Assembly (NCBI GenBank): GCA_002278855.1
Contig: NCGG01000008.1
Span: forward strand, 38,996-102,995
Length of the DNA stretch: 64,000 nucleotides
Reading direction: 5' to 3'
Source of the DNA: Sphingomonadales bacterium 28-55-16
GTDB taxonomy: Bacteria > Pseudomonadota > Alphaproteobacteria > Sphingomonadales > Sphingomonadaceae
Part shown: positions 19,812 to 29,013 of the stretch, one piece after another
Layout of the letters: every line of letters begins with the position of its first letter
How positions within the stretch are numbered: the stretch's first letter is position 1
The notes under the pieces: model-generated
Seen by the model: the letters and a program-made list of their open reading frames with translations, nothing else
The model's database searches: none
What the model was told of the DNA's origin: nothing
Position numbers and translations under genes: made by a program

Positions 19812-21194
19812 TTAGGCCGCGCGACGCCTAAAGACAAAGAAGGCTGCCGCGAATCCACCAGCCACGGCTAGGCTTAACCACAATTCCTTTGACGCCGATG
19901 GGTCCAGACCCTTTGCGACCAAAATCACCAGCATCGCCGCAATCGCGACATAGGTCCCATAAGGATGGAACCACATTTTGATCTGCAACCGTGCGGGATC
20001 TTCGGCTTCATATTTGCGGCGCAGTTTAAGCTGGGCAGCAGATGTCATGAGGTAGAGCAGAAGCATCGTGACGCCGCAGCTGTTGATCAGGAAGCTAAAC
20101 ACCACATCGCGCGACACGGCATCGGCGGCAAGCGCGGCATAGCTGAAAAGGCTGGCGATCAGGATCGCGCGGGCGGGTACCTTGCGGGCGTTGACCTGAA
20201 CCAACCACTGCGGCGCGTCTTTATGCTTGGCTAGGCCGAATAAGGCGCGCGAGGTGACGTATAAACCCGAATTGAGGCAGGACAGCACGGCGACGAGAAC
20301 GACCCCCTCCATGATCAATTTGCCCGCCGGCAAGCCCATATAGGCAAGCGTGGTGGCAAAGGGCGACACCTTGGGCACGATCTCGGTCCACGGCACGACC
20401 GATACGATCAGGAAGATAGAGAGCACATAAAAAATGAGTATTCGCATTGTGACCGAGACCGTCATGCGGCTGATGACCTTTGACGGCTCTTCCGATTCGG
20501 CAGCAGCTATGGTCGCAATTTCTGCGCCAACCAGACTGAATATAGTGGAGGTTGCCGCCGCGAGCACCACCCCCCAGCCATTGGGCACAAAGCCATCATG
20601 CGCCGTCAAATTGCTAAAGCTTGGACCACTGCCGGACGTAATGCCAAAGGCCCAAGCTGCGCACAGCAAAATGAAAACGATGATTGCCGCGACCTTGATC
20701 GACGAGAACCAGAATTCAAACTCACCATAGGCACGGGCGGACAGCAGGTTTACCGCCGTCAACATCGCCATCAAAGCAATGCCGATTCCAAGCTCTGGAA
20801 CGGCAGGGAACCAGTTATGCAGAATTTGCGCGCCAGCAATTGCTTCAATGGCGACCACGACCACCCAGAAATACCAATAGAGCCAGCCCGATAGGAAGCC
20901 AGCAAGATGACCAAGGCCCGCGCGGGCGAAGTCCGGAAAAGTTTGCACGCCCTCAACGGCCAAGGCCATTTCGGACAACATCCGCATAACCAAAAGGATG
21001 ATGAAGCCAGCAATGGCAAAAGAGAAAACAGCGGCTGGTCCAGCCTGGCTTATGGTTGTCGACGACCCAACGAACAGCCCAGCACCGATGATGCCGCCAA
21101 TTGCGATCATAGAGACGTGGCGCGACTTCAAACTGCGTGACAGTTCCGCCCCGCCGCCGATTTCTGTTGCGACATTATGCGCAATGTCCGTCAT
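19812..21194 (-). CDS. Amino acid permease, AAT/APC family (GabP/AnsP-like)
   Basis: A 460-residue proton-coupled amino acid importer with twelve membrane helices. The sequence begins SLKSRHVSMIAIGGIIGAGLFVGS, the classic APC helix-1 signature for binding the substrate backbone, and continues with VFSFAIAGFIILLVMRMLSEMA. This matches the GABA, asparagine and D-serine/glycine permease group; the exact substrate is not clear. The ATG at 21194 follows GGAGAGAAG closely and is preferred over the longer frame to 21245. Confidence 0.9.
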   Translation of the reverse strand: MTDIAHNVATEIGGGAELSRSLKSRHVSMIAIGGIIGAGLFVGSSTTISQAGPAAVFSFAIAGFIILLVMRMLSEMALAVEGVQTFPDFARAGLGHLAGFLSGWLYWYFWVVVVAIEAIAGAQILHNWFPAVPELGIGIALMAMLTAVNLLSARAYGEFEFWFSSIKVAAIIVFILLCAAWAFGITSGSGPSFSNLTAHDGFVPNGWGVVLAAATSTIFSLVGAEIATIAAAESEEPSKVISRMTVSVTMRILIFYVLSIFLIVSVVPWTEIVPKVSPFATTLAYMGLPAGKLIMEGVVLVAVLSCLNSGLYVTSRALFGLAKHKDAPQWLVQVNARKVPARAILIASLFSYAALAADAVSRDVVFSFLINSCGVTMLLLYLMTSAAQLKLRRKYEAEDPARLQIKMWFHPYGTYVAIAAMLVILVAKGLDPSASKELWLSLAVAGGFAAAFFVFRRRAA

Positions 21195-21257
21195 ATCTTC
21201 TCTCCAAACACGAACGCACCCCAGCTTGCACCGGGATGACGCCAATGTGTCCCTAGC

Positions 21258-23321
21258 TTATTTGGCTTTCAAATGTTTCCCAACCCAATCGAATACGGCC
21301 CGGTGCCATTGAATCGAGTTTTTGGGTTTAAGCACCCAGTGATTTTCGTCGGGGAAAACGAGCAATTTGGATTCAACACCCTGCTGCTGCAACGCCGTGA
21401 AGGCCGCAAGCGACTGCGAATAGGGAATGCGATAATCCTTTTCGCCATGGATCACCAAAGATGGCGTCTTCCATTTGGCAACATGGTTGACCGGGTTCCA
21501 TTTCTCCGGGTCACTGCGCGTGGTCCATGGACCTTTATTGTCCCATTGGTCGAACCATAATTCTTCGGTTTCATAAGCCATGGCGCGCAAGTCAAAGATA
21601 CCAGCATGGGTGACAAGGCATTTGAAACGGTCGGGCCAATTCCCCGCAATCCAGTTCATCATATAGCCGCCATATGATCCACCGAGCGCGCAGGCGTTGG
21701 CGGTATCGAGCTGCGTATCGATCTTGCTGACCGCCTCCATGCCCTTTTGTAAATCTTCGAGCGGCCAGCCGCCCCAATTTTTGTTGATGCTGTCAGTGAA
21801 TTTCTGGCCATATCCCGTTGACCCATGAAAATCGACGCTTACGACGGCATAGCCCTGCGATGCCATGACGGCTGGGTTCCAGCGATAAGACCAACTATTG
21901 TTGAATGTCCCCTGCGGCCCGCCATGCACAACCAGAAGCACAGGCAATTTGCCCGTCGCACCCTGCGGCTTCACGATCTGGCCATAGACTTGGTCGCCAT
22001 TGGCTCCGGTGAAATCGAATTTTTGGTAATCCACGGGATCGAGCGTGCGCAGCATATCCACATTGACGTTGGTCAACCGTTTCGTTCTGCCTTTGGCATC
22101 CATATGGACAAGGTCGGACGGCGCGTTGATGCTGTTGATCGCGTATACGACACCGCCATTTTTGAGTGGCACGGCTTCTGCAATGCTGCCGCGTTCCGTC
22201 AAGCGCGTAATTTTAGCTTTTAAGTCAACGCGGTACAGCGGGGTTTCCAAAATATCTTGTGCAGTCACCAGAAGGCTCTTGCTGTCCGCCGCCCATACAA
22301 GCGAGGCAACCGAACGGTCCCATTTGTCCGTAAGCGCTATAACCTTGCCGCTTTTCAAATCCATCAGCTTGACGACAAGCCTGTCCGCTTCGTAGGTCGC
22401 GCGCGCCATCGATGTCCACGCCAGCCATTTGCCGTCGGGCGACGCCGCCGGCGTTGTATCCATGCCCGCATTGTCCGTCGTCAGGTTGACGGGCGTGGGG
22501 CTTTGCAAGGCGGATCGGTAAATATCGAGATTGGTCGATTTGGCTTCATCGGCGTCGGCACGGCGCAATGCGAAAAGCACGGCACTGCTGTCTGCGCTCC
22601 AGCCAATTTCGTCGCCGCCACCAAAGGGCTTTGATGGCGCATCGCCGACCAAATTGCCGTCCATGGCCGTAGCGAGCGCGCCCAGCTTTCCATCCGCACC
22701 CAGCACCATTGTGAACACACGGCTATAATTGCCCGGTGTTTCCCATTGGTCCCAATGGCGGACCAACAATTGGTCATATGCACGGCCAGTGCCAGGCCCC
22801 GTCTTCGATGTATCGCCATCCTGGGCGCAACCAAATTCTATGCAGTCGCGGGCGATGTCGCCCCAGACGGCAAATTTTTGACCGTCAGGTGCAATTTTAA
22901 AGCCGCTGACATCGGTTTTGAAATGACTGGCCTGTGTGGTTTTGGCCGAGGCAATGTCATAGCGCCAGATCTGGTCCGAGCCGCTTTCGTTGCTGATGTA
23001 AAATATGCTTTTGCCGTCTGGCGCGAAGGCGGGGTCATGCTCATTCTTGTCAGGTCTCGAAGCAAACAATACGGGCTGCGCGCCAGTGCTGCCGAGTCTG
23101 AGCATATAGAGGTCAGTCTTGCCCTTATTCGCGTCCAAGTCGGTTTCGCGCAATTGATAAGCGATCATCGTTCCATCTGGAGATGCTGCCACCGCCGATA
23201 GCCGCTTCATCATCACGAGGTCGGTTTCGGTCATAGGGCGCGCTAAGGCGTGATTAGGAAGAACGCCAAGCGAGATGGCAGAAGTGCCCAGCAGGGCGGC
23301 AATCAGGAAGGTCTTTTTCAT
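21258..23321 (-). CDS. Exported S9-family peptidase (prolyl oligopeptidase type)
   Basis: A 687-residue secreted serine peptidase. A signal peptide (MKKTFLIAALLGTSAISLG to ALA) precedes a beta-propeller of about 400 residues with TolB/WD40-like repeats such as ASPDGTMIAYQLR, FAPDGKSIFYIS and ASPDGKWLAW. The C-terminal alpha/beta hydrolase domain has the catalytic serine in GGSYGGYMM, the His in DENHWVLKP, and an Asp in HGEKDYRIPY. It probably degrades short peptides in the periplasm. The amino acid permease downstream and the amidohydrolase upstream fit a peptide-scavenging neighbourhood. Confidence 0.93.
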   Translation of the reverse strand: MKKTFLIAALLGTSAISLGVLPNHALARPMTETDLVMMKRLSAVAASPDGTMIAYQLRETDLDANKGKTDLYMLRLGSTGAQPVLFASRPDKNEHDPAFAPDGKSIFYISNESGSDQIWRYDIASAKTTQASHFKTDVSGFKIAPDGQKFAVWGDIARDCIEFGCAQDGDTSKTGPGTGRAYDQLLVRHWDQWETPGNYSRVFTMVLGADGKLGALATAMDGNLVGDAPSKPFGGGDEIGWSADSSAVLFALRRADADEAKSTNLDIYRSALQSPTPVNLTTDNAGMDTTPAASPDGKWLAWTSMARATYEADRLVVKLMDLKSGKVIALTDKWDRSVASLVWAADSKSLLVTAQDILETPLYRVDLKAKITRLTERGSIAEAVPLKNGGVVYAINSINAPSDLVHMDAKGRTKRLTNVNVDMLRTLDPVDYQKFDFTGANGDQVYGQIVKPQGATGKLPVLLVVHGGPQGTFNNSWSYRWNPAVMASQGYAVVSVDFHGSTGYGQKFTDSINKNWGGWPLEDLQKGMEAVSKIDTQLDTANACALGGSYGGYMMNWIAGNWPDRFKCLVTHAGIFDLRAMAYETEELWFDQWDNKGPWTTRSDPEKWNPVNHVAKWKTPSLVIHGEKDYRIPYSQSLAAFTALQQQGVESKLLVFPDENHWVLKPKNSIQWHRAVFDWVGKHLKAK

Positions 23322-23405
23322 ATGCCACACGCTAGTCAGCGAAAAGGCAGCAAGCAAGACAATTGCGATTGAAAAGCAACTGGAAGGGCCGCCAATGGCG
23401 CAGCA

Positions 23406-24710
23406 TCAACGTATGATTTTGCCGTCCTTCATCACCAATGCGATACGCTCCAACGCGGTGATGTTGGTCAGCGGATTTTCTGTCACGGCGACAAGGTCGG
23501 CGAAACGTCCCACGGCAATTGTGCCCACCGCTTTCTCTTCACCCAACAACTCGGCAGCACGGATCGTCGCGCTTTGGATAGCTTGCATCGGGGTCATGCC
23601 ATAGCGCACCATATAGGCAAATTGCTTCGCGTTTTGCCCATGGGGGTACACGCCGCTGTCGGTGCCATAAGCAAGCTTCACGCCCATCTTCACAGCCTTC
23701 GTAAATCCGACACGCTGGATATCGGTCGTCTCGCGGTTCTTGCGCAGATATTCTTCAGGCCAGCCCTCTTTGGTGCCGATGTCGTCAATATAGTCGCCAT
23801 TATAGATATCCATGACAAGCCATGTGCCGCTGGCCTTCGCCATTGCAAGCGCTCGATCATCGATCAGGCTGGCATGCTCAATCGAGCGGACGCCCGCACG
23901 GATAGCATTTTGTATACCGACTGCGCCATGGGCATGGGCGGTTACGAAAACGCCTTTAGCCCGCCCGGTTTCCACAACAGCGCGCAGCTGGTCTTCGGTC
24001 AATTCGGGTTCGCCAGGTTCAGTGCCAATGGCAAGCACGGCGCCGGTAGCGATCGTTTTGATAAAGTCAGCGCCCTGCGCAATCAAAAAGGCGGTCTTCG
24101 CGGCGGCTTCTTCCGGCGTGCTGGCCACCCCAAGGCGCATGTCAGACGGAAGCTGATCATTGGGCATGACGCCGTTCAACTCACCGCCGCCTTTGGGGAT
24201 GGTGATATATGCGCCCGCGACAAACATGCGTGGGCCCGGGACATGCCCGGCATTTATCGCGTCTCGCAACGCAATGTCTGTAAGGCCGCGATAGGTTCCG
24301 ACGTCGCGCACAGTGGTGAAGCCTGCCTCTAGGGTCAGCCGCGCATTATGTGCGCCGATCAAGGCGGTGGCCGCGGGCGACGTCTTCAACGGCAACGCAA
24401 GGTCTGCGCTTTGTCCCGCATCGGCCAAATGGGTATGCAGGTCAATCAATCCGGGAAGGACCGTAAAGCCGGACCAATCGACGCGTTCGGCGCCCTTTGG
24501 TGTTGGACCACAGGATGCAACGGCAGTGATCTTGTCATCGGTGATGCTGATGCATTGACCCGTCAGAACGCTACCAGCTTGAACATCCACGAGGCGGCCA
24601 GCCTCTAGGTAAATGTCTTTGGCCAGCAGCGCGCTTGGGGCGAGGGACAGAGCCGCCGCCAATGCACACAAAATGGGCCGGGTAACACGTCGAGAGCCGG
24701 CGTGCTCCAT
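23406..24710 (-). CDS. Exported metal-dependent amidohydrolase
   Basis: A 434-residue amidohydrolase-superfamily enzyme with an N-terminal signal peptide ending near LLA-KD. It has the metal-binding LPGLIDLHTHLAD (HxH), a carboxylated-lysine region (GADFIKTIATG), the further metal His in VTAHAHGAVG and RSIEHASLI, and the catalytic Asp in AYGTDSGVYP. It resembles imidazolonepropionase/Xaa-Pro dipeptidase-like members, which often cleave dipeptides or lactams; the substrate is unknown. The start shares a base with the stop of the upstream PopZ-like gene (TGATG), so the two are translationally coupled. Confidence 0.9.
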   Translation of the reverse strand: MEHAGSRRVTRPILCALAAALSLAPSALLAKDIYLEAGRLVDVQAGSVLTGQCISITDDKITAVASCGPTPKGAERVDWSGFTVLPGLIDLHTHLADAGQSADLALPLKTSPAATALIGAHNARLTLEAGFTTVRDVGTYRGLTDIALRDAINAGHVPGPRMFVAGAYITIPKGGGELNGVMPNDQLPSDMRLGVASTPEEAAAKTAFLIAQGADFIKTIATGAVLAIGTEPGEPELTEDQLRAVVETGRAKGVFVTAHAHGAVGIQNAIRAGVRSIEHASLIDDRALAMAKASGTWLVMDIYNGDYIDDIGTKEGWPEEYLRKNRETTDIQRVGFTKAVKMGVKLAYGTDSGVYPHGQNAKQFAYMVRYGMTPMQAIQSATIRAAELLGEEKAVGTIAVGRFADLVAVTENPLTNITALERIALVMKDGKIIR

Positions 24711-25126
24711 CACCCTTTTTTAGTGATGCGCATGATTTCGCGTTCAACCATCGCTTCGACAATTGGCGGCAAATGGGCGTCGAGCCAGTCCTTCAGCATC
24801 GGGCGAAGCAAATCGCGCGTCAGGCCCTCAAGCGAAGTTTCTCCCGACCGCACGATTTGTGGGGCAGCGCCGGGCTCGGACAATGTTTGCAAAGCGGAAA
24901 AGCTGTGCCGCAGGCTTTGGGCTTTATCATCATCCAGCAGAACATCGCCGCGCATTGCGTTTTGGTCTGCTGCCGTCAGTTCAAGGATCTCGTTTTCATC
25001 CTCGTGACGTGCCGCTGCTTTCGCTGCGCGTTTCGTAGCGGGGCGATTTTGGTCGTCATCAGCGATGATGCGTTTGATGGACGACAGGATCTCGTCCATC
25101 GAAGGTTCGTTCCGGCCATCAGCCAT
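24710..25126 (-). CDS. PopZ-like DUF2497 polar organising protein
   Basis: A 138-residue protein with the two conserved ends of the PopZ/DUF2497 family. The N-terminal helix is PSMDEILSSIKRIIADDD, which in Caulobacter PopZ binds partner proteins. The C-terminal helices are LRPMLKDWLDAHLPPIVEAM and the following VEREIMRI, which drive self-assembly. Between them is an acidic, low-complexity linker. Caulobacter PopZ is longer (177 residues) and anchors the chromosome origin at the pole; a similar role here is inferred. It lies between a TolC-family gene and an amidohydrolase gene it overlaps by one base. Confidence 0.82.
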   Translation of the reverse strand: MADGRNEPSMDEILSSIKRIIADDDQNRPATKRAAKAAARHEDENEILELTAADQNAMRGDVLLDDDKAQSLRHSFSALQTLSEPGAAPQIVRSGETSLEGLTRDLLRPMLKDWLDAHLPPIVEAMVEREIMRITKKG

Positions 25127-25148
25127 ATATCGTGCCTCTTGGCGTCGT

Positions 25149-26615
25149 TTAACGCGCTTTACCGTTGATAAGAATAGGCTCTATGTCCGCTTTTTGGGCC
25201 GCAGTGTCAACGGTGCGGGTCGACTTCGCGACAGGATCGGGTTGAGACGACCAATCGTTCCAAGCGCCATCGATCTTGTTATAATCGGCGACAGGATCAT
25301 ATAATGCGCCACCTTCAAGACCAAGGTCTCGCGCTTCGGCTTTGCCCATGGCTGCGAGCAACGTGAACCCCGCGACATAGGCGTTGCGGCGTGCAGCAAC
25401 GAGTTGCACTTTGCTGTTCAGCAACTCCTGCTCTGCGTTCAAAATGTCCAAAATGGTGCGGTTACCGACGCCGTTTTCGGCGCGCGTGCCTTCAAGCGAA
25501 AGCTCGTTCGCAGAGACCGCACGTTCAGATGCTGCGATCACATCAAGTGCCGCGCGCCAGCTTGCATAAGACGCACGGGTTTGCGCAATCACCTCACGCT
25601 CGGCCGCGATTTCCAGCTCTTGGGCCTGGCCAAGGCGGGCTTGTGCCTGACGAATTTGCGCGGCGGGTTGTCCACCTTGATAAAGCGGTAAAGTCGCGCG
25701 GACACCTGCCTGAGCGCTCAACGCGCTGTTGTCGGCGCTAAACCCTGGAATATTTGACGAGATCGAACCTAAGGCGTTGCTATAGGTTGGCGCGGTAAAA
25801 ACGCTGACCGACGGCAGCCGGGAGGCATTCGCAGCCCGACGATCAAAGCCGGCGGCTTGTCGCGATTCACGTGCAGCGATGAGGTCCGGGTTGCTTTCTA
25901 GCGCCACTGCTACCGCCGCATCTGGGGTTGACGGCAGGTTGGGTAAGGGCGGCGGCGCTTGCAGTTGCCCGGGTTCGCGCCCCACCAGTTGGATATAGAC
26001 TTCTTTCGAACGAATAAGGTTGGCGCGGGCCGTTTCTTGGTTGCTCGTGGCCAGTGCAAGTCGCGCTTCGGACTGGGCAACGTCAGTGCGGGTCAGGTCG
26101 CCAATTTCGAAACGGTCGCGGGTGGCATCGAGATTGACCGTCAGCACGCCAACTTGGGCACGGTTGAGGTCGACAATAGATTCATCACGAATGACATCCA
26201 TATAGGCGCCGACAACTGCCGAAAAGATTGCGCTTTCGGTTCCGCGCAAATTGGCGAATCCTGCCTCAACCCGATTTTCCGCTGCACGAACGGCGTTTTT
26301 AATGCCGCCGCCAGCGTATAGCGGCGCCGAAATCGTGCCGTTAATGCTGACGCCACGCGCCTGAACAACCGATGCGCCGCTATCCTGAAGGACATTTTCA
26401 ACATAGGTCGGCTGCACGGTCACGCGCAGACGGCCGTTGGCTTTTGCCAATGGAACGCTTTCATTGGTGGCGCGCTGTCCTTCGCGCGCTGCGGTAAGGT
26501 TCGGGTTGGTCTCATATGCTGAAACCAAGGCATCCCGCAGGGTGTCCGCTGCGGCAGGTGCTGCCAAGCAGGTCGACGCAAGCAGCGCTATCGAGAGGAA
26601 GCCCCGCGCGCTCAA
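25149..26615 (-). CDS. TolC-family outer membrane efflux protein
   Basis: A 488-residue outer-membrane channel for type I secretion or tripartite efflux. A signal peptide (MSARGFLSIALLAST to AAA) precedes two homologous halves of the OEP fold, with YETNPNLTAAREGQR at the start of the first and ESNPDLIAARESRQAAG at the start of the second. The TolC-like GNRTILDILNAEQELLNSK motif is present. It overlaps the upstream methyltransferase-like gene by 4 nt, a pairing seen in many alphaproteobacteria. No inner-membrane pump or adaptor gene is adjacent. Confidence 0.93.
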   Translation of the reverse strand: MSARGFLSIALLASTCLAAPAAADTLRDALVSAYETNPNLTAAREGQRATNESVPLAKANGRLRVTVQPTYVENVLQDSGASVVQARGVSINGTISAPLYAGGGIKNAVRAAENRVEAGFANLRGTESAIFSAVVGAYMDVIRDESIVDLNRAQVGVLTVNLDATRDRFEIGDLTRTDVAQSEARLALATSNQETARANLIRSKEVYIQLVGREPGQLQAPPPLPNLPSTPDAAVAVALESNPDLIAARESRQAAGFDRRAANASRLPSVSVFTAPTYSNALGSISSNIPGFSADNSALSAQAGVRATLPLYQGGQPAAQIRQAQARLGQAQELEIAAEREVIAQTRASYASWRAALDVIAASERAVSANELSLEGTRAENGVGNRTILDILNAEQELLNSKVQLVAARRNAYVAGFTLLAAMGKAEARDLGLEGGALYDPVADYNKIDGAWNDWSSQPDPVAKSTRTVDTAAQKADIEPILINGKAR

Positions 26616-27196
26616 AATACGAACTCCGGCTTGCGGGCAAAGGCGGGAATGGCCGCTATTTCACTGTCGACAAATGGCTTCAAAGCGACTTTTCCTTTAT
26701 GCACATAGCCTTTGGCTAACCGGGTCACAGCACCTTCAATCACGCCCGTGACTATTCGCGCGCCTTCGGCCGCAAAACCCAATAGAGCAGATGGCAGTTC
26801 TTCTGCGGCACCATCAATGATAATGAGTGAAAATGGTCCGCCAGCCTGCGCCTGATTCAAGTCATCGGCTGCGACGGCTATGACAGTTTGCACGCGCGAC
26901 TTTAAAATATCAGCGACATAGCCATTGGCTTTCCCGATCAGCAACACGACGTCATCCGCACGCACGTCGGCAGCCTGAAGCAGCATCGCTGTTGATACGG
27001 CGGGATTCAGCACCGAGCCATCATCCAACAAGATCGAACGGTCCATATAAGCTGTTGTCCGGTGGGTCGCAGGCACATAATCCTCGCGCGGCACGCGCCC
27101 CATCGCGGCAACCACCCATGCGTCGTTTACGCCACTGGTCCGCAACTGGCTATCCACCATCGCGCGCCGCATATCTTCGAAATTTACTGATTCCAT
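26612..27196 (-). CDS. Protein-L-isoaspartate O-methyltransferase family protein, degenerate SAM site
   Basis: A 194-residue PCMT-family protein. The N-terminal half matches the family well (MVDSQLRTSGVNDAWVVAAM, then RVPREDYVP). The SAM-binding glycine motif, normally close to GTGSGY, reads LIGKANGYVADIL, and the strand that should hold the acidic ribose-binding residue is shortened and reads VAVAADDLNQ-like. The protein is also shorter than typical PCMT. It may therefore not methylate isoaspartate. It is coupled to tolC by a 4-nt ATGA overlap. Confidence 0.8.
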   Translation of the reverse strand: MESVNFEDMRRAMVDSQLRTSGVNDAWVVAAMGRVPREDYVPATHRTTAYMDRSILLDDGSVLNPAVSTAMLLQAADVRADDVVLLIGKANGYVADILKSRVQTVIAVAADDLNQAQAGGPFSLIIIDGAAEELPSALLGFAAEGARIVTGVIEGAVTRLAKGYVHKGKVALKPFVDSEIAAIPAFARKPEFVF

Positions 27197-27478
27197 CGGA
27201 TATTTCCATTAATCTTTCGGCCATGTGGCACGGCTGTGTTGCAAACACAATACAGCCTTTGAGATGTTCTCTACCTAGCCTTGCGCTTCGCGCCAAGCAG
27301 GATTCAGACGAACGCCCTATTTATAGGTGCAAATAACAATTTTTTCGGCGGCTTGTGGCGGACATAGCACAATGGGCAATGTGCTTACCAGATTGCCGGT
27401 TGCATTGAATTGGCCAAGTCGCTAAACGCCCGCCTTCACCACATGATGGCATGCTGTTTAGGCAAGTTGTTGTTTCGA
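27197..27478. other. Intergenic region upstream of the PCMT-like gene
   Basis: About 280 bp between the PCMT-like start and tRNA-Cys. It must hold the promoter of the leftward PCMT-tolC unit and of the tRNA. I see no convincing coding frame, terminator or RNA structure in it. Confidence 0.5.
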
Positions 27479-27552
27479 GGCCCGATGGCGGAGTGGTGAC
27501 GCAGAGGACTGCAAATCCTTGCACGCCGGTTCGATTCCGGCTCGGGCCTCCA
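27479..27552 (+). tRNA. tRNA-Cys (GCA anticodon)
   Basis: A complete 74-nt cloverleaf with encoded CCA. The acceptor GGCCCGA pairs with TCGGGCC, the discriminator base is T as expected for cysteine, and the T-arm is GCCGG-TTCGATT-CCGGC. The anticodon stem GGA/TCC encloses the loop with GCA at 27511-27513. Confidence 0.96.
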
Positions 27553-27772
27553 CTTTTCCATCCTAATCTTCTTTTGTTAAACCAGCTTTTGGACCCGCAT
27601 TGCTGGCCATTCGCCAACCGCATTGTCATGGTATCCATGCAGGAGGTGCAAATGCCCTCAATGAAATCCGCAATGTAGATCCAGCGTAGCTTCCCAACAT
27701 GGGTTGAGGGGCCAAAGGAAGTGCGATACATCGCCCCCTACTGTTTTTTGAACGCAGATTTTGGAGGAAAAA

Positions 27773-28246
27773 ATGCTTAAGGTAAAAGCAATAGCTGTGT
27801 TGGGGATATCTGCTGCAATTGTTGCCGCTTGCTCCGATGGTTCGGTCAGCCAACCTGAGCAGGTCGCCGTTGCTGAGAAGCCGACAGCGTTAGCGGCAAC
27901 GGATGTCACAACAGTTGACGGTACGATGTTAAAGAATTTTGTCGGCAATGCGGTGAATGGAAAAGCGGTGTTTGCCCAGTGCAGTTCGTGCCATGCAATG
28001 GATGCGGGGGTGAACAAAATTGGCCCATCCTTAAACGGTGTCATTGGCCGCATGTCCGGAACTGTGCCGGGATTTTCCTATTCGGCCGCTAATGCAAATA
28101 GCGGGTTTGTTTGGACGAAAGACAAGCTATTCCAGCACCTCGAAAAACCGCAGCGTGTGATACCGGGTACAAAAATGATGTACGCAGGATTGCCGGACGC
28201 GCAAAAGCGGGCGGACGTGATTGCCTATCTTGAAGCGCCAAACTGA
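27773..28246 (+). CDS. Lipoprotein class I cytochrome c
   Basis: A 157-residue periplasmic electron carrier attached by lipid. The signal sequence ends in a lipobox (IVAAC) at about residues 19-23. A mature class I cytochrome c domain follows with the haem-attachment motif CSSCH at about 70, GPSLNGVIGR as in mitochondrial-type cytochromes, and a Met axial ligand in GTKMMYAGL. GGAGG directly upstream supports the ATG at 27773. Such membrane-tethered cytochromes can feed the aa3 oxidase encoded at 5.5-11 kb; that link is inferred. Confidence 0.9.
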   Translation: MLKVKAIAVLGISAAIVAACSDGSVSQPEQVAVAEKPTALAATDVTTVDGTMLKNFVGNAVNGKAVFAQCSSCHAMDAGVNKIGPSLNGVIGRMSGTVPGFSYSAANANSGFVWTKDKLFQHLEKPQRVIPGTKMMYAGLPDAQKRADVIAYLEAPN

Positions 28247-28385
28247 CGTTCATTAGCGTCTCCGATGAAACCCCAGCCGCACCGCAGCTTTCGGCATCAG
28301 TTCGGTTGTATTGCTCAGAAAGTGGCCATCGGCCGATTTACCGATGGCTCTTTCCCGATAGACCTTGCGTGCTTCCGATCGTGTC

Positions 28386-28838
28386 TCAGCCCGCGGTCCC
28401 TGGGTTGAAAGACGGTGGATCGCTTGCGGGGAAAGACGCATCCAACATGTCGTCAACGTCACTCCAATCCGCACCCGGGTCGTCGCGCATAGATTCGGCA
28501 CCGGCATGCCGTGTCTGGTCAAAATTTTCGTAATCGGTTTCATCATCGGCAAAAGCGGCGGAAAAATCGTCCTTCCAGGCGTTTGCTTTTGGCATCCATT
28601 GGTGGCGGGTCGCGTAGAGCCCTGCGCCAACCGCAACACTTACGCCAACCGCGGATATCACGATGCCCAGCCATGACGGGACATCCGAGACGGGCTTTTT
28701 GTTGATACGCCGCTTGCGGACCTGCGTTGCTTTGGTGGCAGATTTCCGGACTTGTTTACTGCTGGCTTGAGCCGCCCCATGTGCGCCATTGCTTGCGCCG
28801 TTACCGGTTGCACTTTTGGTCGTGTCGGACTGTGTCAT
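28386..28838 (-). CDS. Hypothetical basic/acidic single-pass membrane protein, probable stress-regulon member
   Basis: An unrecognised 150-residue protein. The N-terminal half is rich in Ser, Ala and Lys and ends in a strongly basic block (VRKRRINKKP). One hydrophobic helix follows at about 55-76 (WLGIVISAVGVSVAVGAGLY). The C-terminus is acidic and closes with DMLDASFPASDPPSF, a short motif I recognise from many small bacterial proteins of unknown function. The region upstream of its start carries GGAAC-N17-TGTT on the minus strand, close to the EcfG promoter consensus. Confidence 0.7.
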   Translation of the reverse strand: MTQSDTTKSATGNGASNGAHGAAQASSKQVRKSATKATQVRKRRINKKPVSDVPSWLGIVISAVGVSVAVGAGLYATRHQWMPKANAWKDDFSAAFADDETDYENFDQTRHAGAESMRDDPGADWSDVDDMLDASFPASDPPSFNPGTAG

Positions 28839-28886
28839 ATATTCCTCGCTCTCATCAGTTGGGGGCCGTTCAATTCAATGTTCTTA

Positions 28887-28911
28887 ACAAGCGGGGATGT
28901 GCCTTGGTTCC
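28887..28911 (-). promoter_or_regulatory. Candidate EcfG-type promoter for the gene at 28386-28838
   Basis: Reading the minus strand, GGAAC (28911-28907) is followed after 17 nt by TGTT. The alphaproteobacterial EcfG consensus is GGAAC-N16/17-cGTT. It is one base looser than the divergent copy on the plus strand. Confidence 0.45.
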
Positions 28912-28958
28912 TCGGTGCGCCTTTCAAATCATGCGATTGAACCGGTATCGGCAAGATG

Positions 28959-28983
28959 GGAACCAAATGGCCCATGCGATGTT
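28959..28983 (+). promoter_or_regulatory. EcfG-type promoter upstream of the GlsB-family gene
   Basis: GGAAC at 28959-28963 is followed after exactly 17 nt by GTT at 28981-28983 (equally GGAAC-N16-TGTT). This fits the published EcfG consensus and lies 31 nt upstream of the GlsB-family ATG. The ecfG gene itself is 2.5 kb away. Confidence 0.65.
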
Positions 28984-29013
28984 TTCCCCCGCACTCTGAA
29001 AGGGAGAAATAAC

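Noticed and set aside
23574..24332. 252-codon open frame on the plus strand
   Set aside because: Antisense to the amidohydrolase gene with no recognisable protein features.
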